From the IMG/VR virus record IMGVR_UViG_3300046660_000252, positions 1 to 27,995 of that record: a DNA stretch of 27,995 nt; one strand, 5' to 3'. The DNA is from a virus. Of the stretch, positions 5,939 to 11,347 are shown one piece after another. Every line of letters begins with the position of its first letter. The stretch's first letter is position 1. A program made the translations under genes and the position numbers. The notes beneath the pieces were generated by a model. It ran no database searches. It was not told the origin of the DNA and worked only from the letters and a program-made list of their open reading frames with translations.

Positions 5939-7077
5939 TGGCCGAGCGCAAAGTCACCGACGAGCAGCTCATCGAAGCGCTCAAGACCATGAGCTGGCCC
6001 AAGGCTGCCGAGCACTTCGGCGTCAACGTGCGCACCCTGCAGCGGCGCAAGGAGAAAATGGCGCTGAAGGGGCATATCCTGGAGATGCACATCGAAACAA
6101 AGCTGCCGCCGTTCCTCAAGATCAAGGGCACGTCGCAGCTCATGCGTCGGGGTGAAGCTGAACCGTTGCTTTCCTGGGTCAAGACCAATACCGACGGAGA
6201 AGCATTAGAGGCCCTTATTCAGGCCTCTTGTGAGGCAGCGGTGAAGGACTTGCCGCAGATCGTGCCTCGTCCATTCGCTGGCACGTACCTGCCTGACCTG
6301 ATGACGGCCTACCCAATCGGCGACCCGCACTTCGGCGAGTACATCTGGGCCGAGGAGTGCGGCGCTGACTGGGATCTGAGCATTGCCGAGCGCACGCACT
6401 GCGCGGCGATGGCTTCGCTGGTTGAGTCTGCACCACCAACCGAGACGGCGATCATCGTAAACCTCGGGGATGCCGCCCACTACGACTCAATGGCAGCCAT
6501 CACTCCACGCAGTGGCCACCACCTCGACGCAGACAGCCGCTACGCCAAGATGGTCGACATCCTCATCATGGCCATGCGGCAGTGCGTGGAGTCGGCCCTG
6601 ACGAAGCACAAGAGCGTCCATGTCGTGCATGTGATCGGCAACCACGACGAAACCGGTGCCGTCTGGCTCAGCCGCCTGTTCGCCCATCTCTACGCCAATG
6701 AGCCGCGGGTCACCGTCGAAACCTCGCCGAGCGTCTTCAGCTACTACCGCTGGGGCAAGAACCTCATCGGCATGCACCACGGGCACACCAGCAAGGCTGA
6801 CAAGCTGCCAGGCGTCATGGCGACCGACCGCGCCAAGGATTGGGGCGAAACCCTGCACCGCTACTGGTGGACTGGGCACATCCACCACGAGAGCAAGAAG
6901 GAATACCCCGGGTGCACCGTCGAGTCGTTCAACACCCTGGCACCGAACGATAGCTATGCCACTGCCGGCGGCTGGAGATCGCGCCAGAACATGAAGGCGA
7001 TCGTCCTGCACCGGGAACATGGTGAAGTCGCGCGCCACACCGTTCACCCATCCATGTTGAAGGAGGTGGCAGCATGA
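5938..7077 (+). CDS. HTH-linked calcineurin-like metallophosphoesterase
   Basis: A 379-residue protein. Residues 5-45 form a helix-turn-helix (LIEALKTMSWPKAAEHFGVNVRTLQRR). The rest is a metallophosphoesterase domain with the expected metal ligands in order: Asp129-X-His131 (GDPHF), Gly-Asp178, Asn-His-Asp in GNHDE (234-238), His280-His281-Gly-His283, and GHIHH (313-317). Such proteins are frequent in phage early regions, where activity on nucleic acid or nucleotide phosphoesters is suspected but the substrate is unknown. The attached DNA-binding motif suggests a DNA target. It sits in the early operon (TAATG at its start, ATGA at its end) just before the antiterminator. Confidence 0.88.
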   Translation: MAERKVTDEQLIEALKTMSWPKAAEHFGVNVRTLQRRKEKMALKGHILEMHIETKLPPFLKIKGTSQLMRRGEAEPLLSWVKTNTDGEALEALIQASCEAAVKDLPQIVPRPFAGTYLPDLMTAYPIGDPHFGEYIWAEECGADWDLSIAERTHCAAMASLVESAPPTETAIIVNLGDAAHYDSMAAITPRSGHHLDADSRYAKMVDILIMAMRQCVESALTKHKSVHVVHVIGNHDETGAVWLSRLFAHLYANEPRVTVETSPSVFSYYRWGKNLIGMHHGHTSKADKLPGVMATDRAKDWGETLHRYWWTGHIHHESKKEYPGCTVESFNTLAPNDSYATAGGWRSRQNMKAIVLHREHGEVARHTVHPSMLKEVAA

Positions 7078-7172
7078 GTGACCAAGATCAGCGGTTGATG
7101 TGTTTCGGTTTCGGAGTTGTTTGTGGCATAGCCCTTATCCAGTTTTTTTGGCTGATGGCAGGTGCCGCATGA
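7074..7172 (+). CDS. Micro-ORF encoding a single-span membrane peptide
   Basis: A 32-residue ORF filling the space between the phosphoesterase and the antiterminator. Its ATG overlaps the upstream stop as ATGA, its stop overlaps the next ATG the same way, and GGAGG (7062-7066) is well placed. The product has a short polar start (MSDQDQR), then a continuous hydrophobic segment (FGFGVVCGIALIQFFWLMAG). Four-base overlaps at both ends with an intact frame are strong support for translation. It may mainly couple translation of the antiterminator, or act as a small membrane protein. Confidence 0.6.
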   Translation: MSDQDQRLMCFGFGVVCGIALIQFFWLMAGAA

Positions 7173-7528
7173 GAGACGCCGAAGATCTTCTGACCCACTG
7201 GGGCCGTTGGAGTCGTCAGCAGGTTGGTGTGCCGCGCTGCACATCCCCTTCCTACGTCCTGATGCGCGATAACGTGGAGCAGTTCGACAGCTTCCCTACT
7301 GCGGACATCACGGATGAAGAGGCCATGATGGTTGATCACTTCGTCGCGCGCATGGCCCGCAAGCATGCCAAGATGGCCGAGTGCGTAAGGGTGTACTATC
7401 GCGGTCTGGACAAAACCATGGCCGATGTAGGCAAGGAAGTAGGCGAATCCCGGCTCAAGGTGCGCGAGTACATCATCGCCGGGCACGCGTACATTGAGGC
7501 TTGTCTTGAGATGAGGGTGGCGGCATGA
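7169..7528 (+). CDS. Q: Q-type late antitermination protein
   Basis: A 119-residue protein starting MRDAEDLLTHWGRWSR. The pattern 'LL..WGRWSR....g.p.y.SP.y.lmrdnv' followed by ITDEEAMMVDHFVARM and YYRGLDKTMADVGKEVGESRLKVREYIIAGHAYIE matches the phage Q antiterminator group (phage_antitermQ type). The C-terminal half resembles a sigma-region-4-like HTH. I start at ATG 7169 (ATGA overlap with the micro-ORF) rather than an upstream GTG. It is the last recognisable regulator of the early operon. A promoter-leader-terminator unit begins about 0.5 kb downstream, exactly where a Q protein would act on RNA polymerase to read through into the late genes. Confidence 0.85.
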   Translation: MRDAEDLLTHWGRWSRQQVGVPRCTSPSYVLMRDNVEQFDSFPTADITDEEAMMVDHFVARMARKHAKMAECVRVYYRGLDKTMADVGKEVGESRLKVREYIIAGHAYIEACLEMRVAA

Positions 7529-7719
7529 GAAAGACGGTTCCTGGCTGGCTGCTCCTAACGTCTTGCGCTTGCACGCTTGCCACAGTAGCGGCGTCGATGT
7601 GTTTTAGCGGAAAAACTTTCACTGATCTGCCAATCTTTCTATGCGCATTACTCTCGAATGTATGGGTGTTATGGGTTCTTTGGGGGTATCGACCGTGGCG
7701 AAAAGGTCAATCCTCTTGA
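7525..7719 (+). CDS. Small two-span membrane protein
   Basis: A 64-residue protein coupled to Q by ATGA. Residues about 7-27 (GWLLLTSCACTLATVAASMCF) and 35-55 (LPIFLCALLSNVWVLWVLWGY) are hydrophobic spans, separated by a short polar loop and followed by a basic tail (RPWRKGQSS). The basic tail suggests a cytoplasmic C-terminus. No family recognised. Candidates include a small lysis-timing protein or superinfection-exclusion protein; neither is supported beyond topology and position. Confidence 0.6.
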   Translation: MRKTVPGWLLLTSCACTLATVAASMCFSGKTFTDLPIFLCALLSNVWVLWVLWGYRPWRKGQSS

Positions 7720-7816
7720 CGTGTTAACCGAGAACTGGCATATTGCCCAAAGATGCGGTTTTACCGCTTCGAACGGACACAACCAGCGCCAAGGGCCCGC
7801 ACATGCGGCTGTCTTT

Positions 7817-7937
7817 ATCGAAGATCTGCCTGTGACTGAGAGGCCTAAGGTTGAAGTTTGGGATAGACATTTCTGCTGCCACCAAACGGCAATAGCAGGC
7901 GTGCCGAGAGTTCGAATCCTTCAGGCAGATCTTCGAT
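7817..7937 (+). ncRNA. Class-II tRNA-like structured element closed by a 16-bp inverted repeat
   Basis: The 458-nt stretch 7720-8177 has no convincing gene. Within it, ATCGAAGATCTGCCTG (7817-7832) and its exact reverse complement (7922-7937) enclose 89 nt. Just inside are a D-arm-like segment, ACT-GAGAGGCCTAA-GGT (7835-7851), and a T-arm-like segment, GAGAG-TTCGAAT-CCTTC (7906-7922, one mismatch), as in serine/leucine tRNAs. Between them CGGCA/TGCCG (7887-7891/7902-7906) could be a long variable arm. No normal 7-nt anticodon loop forms; the best anticodon-like stem, GAAGT/ATTTC (7853-7857/7869-7873), leaves 11 nt. No CCA follows. It is either a decayed tRNA, a tRNA mimic or an unrelated structured RNA. 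The helix is seen directly; the tRNA likeness is my interpretation. Confidence 0.45.
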
Positions 7938-7990
7938 GCAGATGAATGCGCAGGCTGATGCGCGCAGAAACGAGTAAAGTTCGGAACGTC

Positions 7991-8030
7991 GTTAAAATTA
8001 CTGGCCGTTAAATCGGTATGATGAGGGACT
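7991..8030 (+). promoter_or_regulatory. Candidate late promoter (pR'-like)
   Basis: TATGAT at 8017-8022 matches a -10 box in five of six bases. The best upstream hexamer, TTAAAA at 7992-7997, is only a fair -35 at 19-nt spacing. Location is the main support: downstream of Q, in a gene-free stretch, about 100 nt before a strong intrinsic terminator and the late genes. Q-dependent promoters are often imperfect, with a Q-binding site between or next to the boxes. Confidence 0.35.
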
Positions 8031-8152
8031 GACGTGCCTGACGCCTCCGTCGTGTAGGGGAAACCTGAGGAGGCATCGTATATCCGAATGCCGGAGATCA
8101 GCGCCGGCCATCTGCACCAATTCAAAGCCTCGCCACAGTGCGGGGCTTTTTT
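8029..8152 (+). ncRNA. Predicted short late leader RNA, ending at an intrinsic terminator
   Basis: If the promoter at about 8017 is right, an RNA of about 120 nt would be made without Q and stop at 8152, like the lambda 6S RNA. It can form a GCCTCC/GGAGGC hairpin (8043-8048/8069-8074), a GCCGG/CCGGC hairpin (8090-8094/8104-8108) and the terminator hairpin. The transcript itself is inferred; only the hairpins are visible. Confidence 0.35.
8124..8152 (+). terminator. Strong intrinsic terminator before the late genes
   Basis: Ten-pair stem: AAAGCC-T-CGC (8124-8133) pairs with GCG-G-GGCTTT (8140-8149) with one G-T pair and a 6-nt loop, followed by a run of T to 8152. It lies upstream of every late gene, so late expression would need read-through, consistent with the Q protein at 7169. 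Confidence 0.85.
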
Positions 8153-8177
8153 ATGCCCGCAATCCACGAGGTGGACA

Positions 8178-8423
8178 ATGCTCAAGCAGATCGGTGATTG
8201 GCTGAAGCACGCAGCGCGCTATTCGCATTTCCGTGTCTGCTCCAAGCATGAATGGATCCTCATCAACTTTAATGAGGGTGGCTCGAAGGCAAATTTCTAT
8301 TTCGCCATCTGGCGCAATTCAGAAACCTTCAAATCTGCCTGGATGCTTCGCATATACGTAGGCGGTTACGTTTTCCTGCTACCTGCCCGCCTTGGCCTAA
8401 CCGTCAGCAACCGGTTCAAGTGA
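8178..8423 (+). CDS. Hypothetical protein at the start of the late operon
   Basis: An 81-residue protein. I choose ATG 8178, preceded by GAGGTGG (8168-8174); the longer frame from 8088 would run through the terminator hairpin. It is rich in aromatic residues (HFRVCSKHEWILINFNEGGSKANFYFAIWRNSETFKSAWMLRIYVGGYVFLLPARLG). The alternating hydrophobic pattern suggests a beta-rich fold rather than a membrane helix. It is the first gene after the late terminator. No family recognised. Confidence 0.6.
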   Translation: MLKQIGDWLKHAARYSHFRVCSKHEWILINFNEGGSKANFYFAIWRNSETFKSAWMLRIYVGGYVFLLPARLGLTVSNRFK

Positions 8424-8430
8424 GTAAGCC

Positions 8431-8604
8431 ATGACCATTACCGTCGACGAAAAGCTGATCGAGATTGCTCGTTGCCTCGCAGATTCTGCTGCAACACTGT
8501 CGGGCACGGACATGCGGGTTCTGGCTGCCGAGTTTGCGAGCGCCGCATCGGTTCTGCTTGCTCAAGCCGTAAAGTCATCTGAAACAGTCAAGTTTGTTGG
8601 CTGA
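8431..8604 (+). CDS. Short hypothetical helical protein
   Basis: A 57-residue ORF starting 7 nt after the previous stop. The product MTITVDEKLIEIARCLADSA continues as an Ala-rich helical protein (LAAEFASAASVLLAQAVKSS), with no membrane-length hydrophobic run. The ribosome-binding site (GAGTAAG) is weak. It fits tightly between its neighbour and the 8639 terminator and keeps a normal codon pattern. Function unknown. Confidence 0.5.
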   Translation: MTITVDEKLIEIARCLADSAATLSGTDMRVLAAEFASAASVLLAQAVKSSETVKFVG

Positions 8605-8638
8605 TTTATTCCCCGCACTCCGCTCCCCAGCGGATTTT

Positions 8639-8661
8639 GGCGCCCACCCGGCGCCTTTTTT
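8639..8661 (+). terminator. Intrinsic terminator upstream of the holin gene
   Basis: Six-bp all-GC stem GGCGCC/GGCGCC (8639-8644/8650-8655), 5-nt loop, then six T. A second hairpin, TCCGC/GCGGA (8619-8623/8630-8634), lies just before it. It separates the small leading genes from the holin and would need antitermination. Confidence 0.75.
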
Positions 8662-8692
8662 ATTCCCCAACGCCGAGACCAACGAGGCGCCT

Positions 8693-9097
8693 ATGAGATC
8701 GCAAGCCATGTCAGAACCCGGACCGTTTACCGCTTTGGGTGGCATCGCGCTTTACAAGCTCGGCGCCTTTGGGTTCGTCGCTGTACTGGCAGCCATTGTC
8801 GTTATGGCCATGACGCTGCCCAAGACGGTGCGTGAGTTCGTTGTCGCGATGATCAGTACGACCGTCTCCAGTATCTGTGGCGGCGCGTTCATCGTGCGCT
8901 GGTTCGATCTCGGCGCCTGGGCCAACGACGACATCGGTCTGATTGCCATTGGCGGCATCATCTTCGTCTGCGGCCTGCCTGCATGGGTACTGGTCCGGGC
9001 CTGGTTCAAGTGGGCCGAGAACCGCAAGGACAAGGATCTGGCCCAGCTTGCCACAGACCTGCAAGACCTGAAGAAGACCGTAACCGGCGGACAGTGA
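8693..9097 (+). CDS. Phage holin with three predicted membrane spans
   Basis: A 134-residue protein from ATG 8693 (GAGG at 8684-8687). Hydrophobic spans lie at about 23-43 (LGAFGFVAVLAAIVVMAMTLP), 48-70 (EFVVAMISTTVSSICGGAFIVRW) and 81-103 (IGLIAIGGIIFVCGLPAWVLVRA). A charged cytoplasmic tail follows (KWAENRKDKDLAQLATDLQDLKK). Three spans plus a basic tail is the class I holin layout. A second ATG at codon 6 (8708) would remove an Arg, echoing the lambda S107/S105 antiholin-holin pair. It would open the inner membrane for the GH19 endolysin encoded about 17 kb downstream. Upstream of terminase is a known holin position in some Pseudomonas podophages. Confidence 0.8.
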   Translation: MRSQAMSEPGPFTALGGIALYKLGAFGFVAVLAAIVVMAMTLPKTVREFVVAMISTTVSSICGGAFIVRWFDLGAWANDDIGLIAIGGIIFVCGLPAWVLVRAWFKWAENRKDKDLAQLATDLQDLKKTVTGGQ

Positions 9098-9168
9098 CTC
9101 GCAATAGATTGCGCGAATCACGCCTCAGCTCCAGCAATACCAGCACTTAATTGCACATCGGTGATTCC

Positions 9169-9438
9169 ATGACCCCAGAACAGTTCGCCTACTGGCTCCA
9201 AGGCTACACAGAGCTGACCGCCGGCCAGCAACCAACGCCTGAACAATGGCAGTCGATCACCGAGCACCTGAAGACGGTATTCGTGAAGGTTACTCCGCCA
9301 GTTGAAAGTGCGCCGAGAACTGTTGCCCCAATGTCCATCGAAGAGGCAATGCGCCGCTTCAATGAATCGCAACAGAGAGCGCCAACGCCTTATGGGCCGC
9401 GCGACCCGTATTGGGGTCAGATTCAGGTTACCTGCTAG
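9169..9438 (+). CDS. Hypothetical phage protein preceding terminase
   Basis: An 89-residue protein from ATG 9169 (a TTG at 9151 is in frame but unlikely). The start, MTPEQFAYWLQGYTELTAGQQPTPEQWQSITEHLKTVFVKVTPP, is a sequence type I recall as common in Pseudomonas phages. It comprises two amphipathic helices around an 'EQW..I.eHL..VF' core. The second half is Pro-rich and probably flexible. It is located between holin and terminase genes. No function is known to me. Confidence 0.75.
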   Translation: MTPEQFAYWLQGYTELTAGQQPTPEQWQSITEHLKTVFVKVTPPVESAPRTVAPMSIEEAMRRFNESQQRAPTPYGPRDPYWGQIQVTC

Positions 9439-9440
9439 CC

Positions 9441-9599
9441 ATGCCTCGCCAGATCAACGTCCGCGCCTACCTTCCATGGTGGTTCCGCGCATACGTTCAC
9501 GCTGTCTACGCATTCGCCTACATGACTGGCCTTGAGGTCGACCAAGACGTCATCCGGGCTCAGGCCAAGCAAGTCACTCGTTACCGCGAGATTGAATAA
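9441..9599 (+). CDS. Small hypothetical phage protein
   Basis: A 52-residue protein: MPRQINVRAYLPWWFRAYVH then AVYAFAYMTGLEVDQDVIRAQAKQVTRY. It begins two bases after the previous stop. Upstream in-frame starts would overlap that gene. The central stretch is aromatic and amphipathic, and the C-terminus is basic. Similar short ORFs precede the terminase small subunit in related phages. Function unknown. Confidence 0.65.
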   Translation: MPRQINVRAYLPWWFRAYVHAVYAFAYMTGLEVDQDVIRAQAKQVTRYREIE

Positions 9600-9614
9600 C
9601 TGAAGGAACTCACC

Positions 9615-10043
9615 ATGGCTCGCCCAACCAAGTACAAGGCGGAGTACGTTGAGCAGGCCAGAAAACTTTGCCAGCTTGGTGCAACGGACGCCGAAATGGC
9701 CGACTTTTTCGAGGTCACGATCTCTACGCTCGCCCTGTGGAAAGTGAAGCATCCAGAGTTTTCGGATGCCCTAAAAATGGGAAAGGAGTCTGCCGACCTT
9801 CGCGTTGAGCATGCCTTATACAACCGGGCACTGGGCTTCAGCCACGAAGAGGTAGACATCCGAGTAGTTGACGGCGCTATTGCCATGACCCCAATTGTTA
9901 AGCATTACCCGCCAGACACCACTGCCGCCATCTTCTGGCTGAAGAACCGTCGCCCTGATGAGTGGCGCGATAAGGTTCAGACCGAGTTCAGCGGCAGCGT
10001 TGCCATCGGCAAGATCACTCGTACCATCATCAAGCCGAAATGA
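9615..10043 (+). CDS. terS: Terminase small subunit
   Basis: A 142-residue protein. The N-terminus MARPTKYKAEYVEQARKLCQLGATDAEMADFFEVTISTLALWKVKHPEFSDALKMGK is a typical small-terminase helix-turn-helix that recognises the packaging site. Central KESADLRVEHALYNRALGFSHEE forms the oligomerisation helices, and HYPPDTTAAIFWLKNRRPDEWRDK is the conserved C-terminal segment. AAGGAACT gives a good binding site. Its stop overlaps the start of the large terminase (ATGA). The pair forms the DNA-packaging motor with the portal. Confidence 0.93.
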   Translation: MARPTKYKAEYVEQARKLCQLGATDAEMADFFEVTISTLALWKVKHPEFSDALKMGKESADLRVEHALYNRALGFSHEEVDIRVVDGAIAMTPIVKHYPPDTTAAIFWLKNRRPDEWRDKVQTEFSGSVAIGKITRTIIKPK

Positions 10044-11347
10044 GAGAACTGAACCTGCCAACGGCGGCTGTATTCGAGCCGCTGCTTGAGCCTGCTCGAT
10101 ATAAAGCAGCATGGGGCGGTCGTGGTTCTGGCAAGTCGCACTTCTTTGGCGAGGAGCTCATAGAGGACAGCATGGCCGCGCCGGGTGATAGCGGCGAAGG
10201 CATGCGGGCTGTCTGCATTCGAGAGATTCAAAAGGATCTAAGTCAGTCATCCAAAGCTCTCATCGAAGCAAAGCTGAATGCTCATCGGATCACTCAGGCT
10301 GACGGATTCAAGGTCTATAGCGACGTCATCTCTACCCCTGGTGATGGGATCATCATCTTCAAGGGCATGAACGACTATACCGCCGATTCGGTGAAGTCCC
10401 TTGAGGGCTTCAAGCGGGCATGGTGGGAAGAGGCGCAGACAGCTACGCAGCGGTCTTTGGACTTGCTCAAGCCAACTATTCGAGCGCCCGGCTCGCAACT
10501 CTGGTTTAGCTGGAACCCGCGTCACAAGAAAGACCCGGTGGACAAGATGTTCCGTGGCCTTGAGCTGCCGACTGGTGCCGTGGTGGTCAAGGCCAACTGG
10601 CGTGATAACCCATGGTTCACTGCTGAGCTGGAACAGGAGCGCTTGGATTGCCTCCGATTGCAGCCTGAGAAGTACGAACACATCTGGGAAGGGGGCTACG
10701 AACAAGTGCATGAAGGTGCTTACTTCGCGCAAGCCCTGACTAAGGCCAAGGCTGAGAATCGGGTTGGCCGTGTTGCCGCTGACCCGCTGATGACCATCCG
10801 CCTGTTCGCTGACATCGGCGGCACTGGCGCCAAGGCTGACAACTTCGTGTTCTGGGCTGCCCAGTTCATCGGCAGAGAGATTCGAGTCCTCGACCACTAC
10901 GAGCAGCAGGGCCAGCCGCTGGCGACTCACCTGAACTGGCTCAGGTCGAAAGGCTACACGCCGGACAAGGCACAGATCTGGCTGCCACATGACGGTGACA
11001 CGCAGGACAAGGTTCACGACGTGTCGTACCGCTCGGCCTTCGAGGCTGCCGGCTACATCGTTACCGTCATCCCGAATCAGGGCAAAGGCGCTGCAATGCT
11101 TCGTGTAGAGGCGGGCCGCCGGCTGTTTCCGGCCATGTGGTTCGACGAGACGCCAACCCAGGCAGGCCGCGAGGCGCTGGGCTGGTATCACGAAAAGCGC
11201 GACGAGATTCGCGGTATCGGCCTCGGCCCGTCGCACGACTGGGCCAGCCACAGCGCTGATGCATTCGGCTTGATGTGCGTTGCCTACGAGCAGCCAAACG
11301 CTACGGCCCCGGCCCCTATCAAATATCGTAATCGAGTGATCGCATGA
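10040..11347 (+). CDS. terL: Terminase large subunit (packaging ATPase-nuclease)
   Basis: A 435-residue protein of the PBSX/Terminase_3 type. Walker A is GGRGSGKSH at residues 26-34, the Walker B-like acidic motif is RAWWEEAQ near 131, and the coupling segment LWFSWNPR lies near 154. The C-terminal RNase H-like nuclease begins with FADIGGTGAKADN near residue 257 (first catalytic Asp) and ends with DWASHSADAFGLM near 415, which supplies the last Asp. The length fits the family. It cuts concatemeric DNA and pumps it into the prohead. Overlaps both neighbours by ATGA. Confidence 0.95.
   Translation: MRELNLPTAAVFEPLLEPARYKAAWGGRGSGKSHFFGEELIEDSMAAPGDSGEGMRAVCIREIQKDLSQSSKALIEAKLNAHRITQADGFKVYSDVISTPGDGIIIFKGMNDYTADSVKSLEGFKRAWWEEAQTATQRSLDLLKPTIRAPGSQLWFSWNPRHKKDPVDKMFRGLELPTGAVVVKANWRDNPWFTAELEQERLDCLRLQPEKYEHIWEGGYEQVHEGAYFAQALTKAKAENRVGRVAADPLMTIRLFADIGGTGAKADNFVFWAAQFIGREIRVLDHYEQQGQPLATHLNWLRSKGYTPDKAQIWLPHDGDTQDKVHDVSYRSAFEAAGYIVTVIPNQGKGAAMLRVEAGRRLFPAMWFDETPTQAGREALGWYHEKRDEIRGIGLGPSHDWASHSADAFGLMCVAYEQPNATAPAPIKYRNRVIA

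Noticed and set aside
7754-7775. A second T-arm-like sequence (CCGCTTCGAACGG) and a GCGG/CCGC hairpin
   Set aside because: No matching acceptor or D-arm could be found around it, so a tRNA call is not supported.
7724-8185. Open frames spanning the non-coding region (153 codons on the minus strand; 95 codons on plus at 7658-7945)
   Set aside because: They run through the 16-bp inverted repeat, promoter and terminator, lack good ribosome-binding sites and have no protein-like pattern.
10247-11251. Minus-strand open frame opposite the large terminase
   Set aside because: Terminase has all its motifs on the plus strand; the reverse frame is an artefact of GC-rich third positions.
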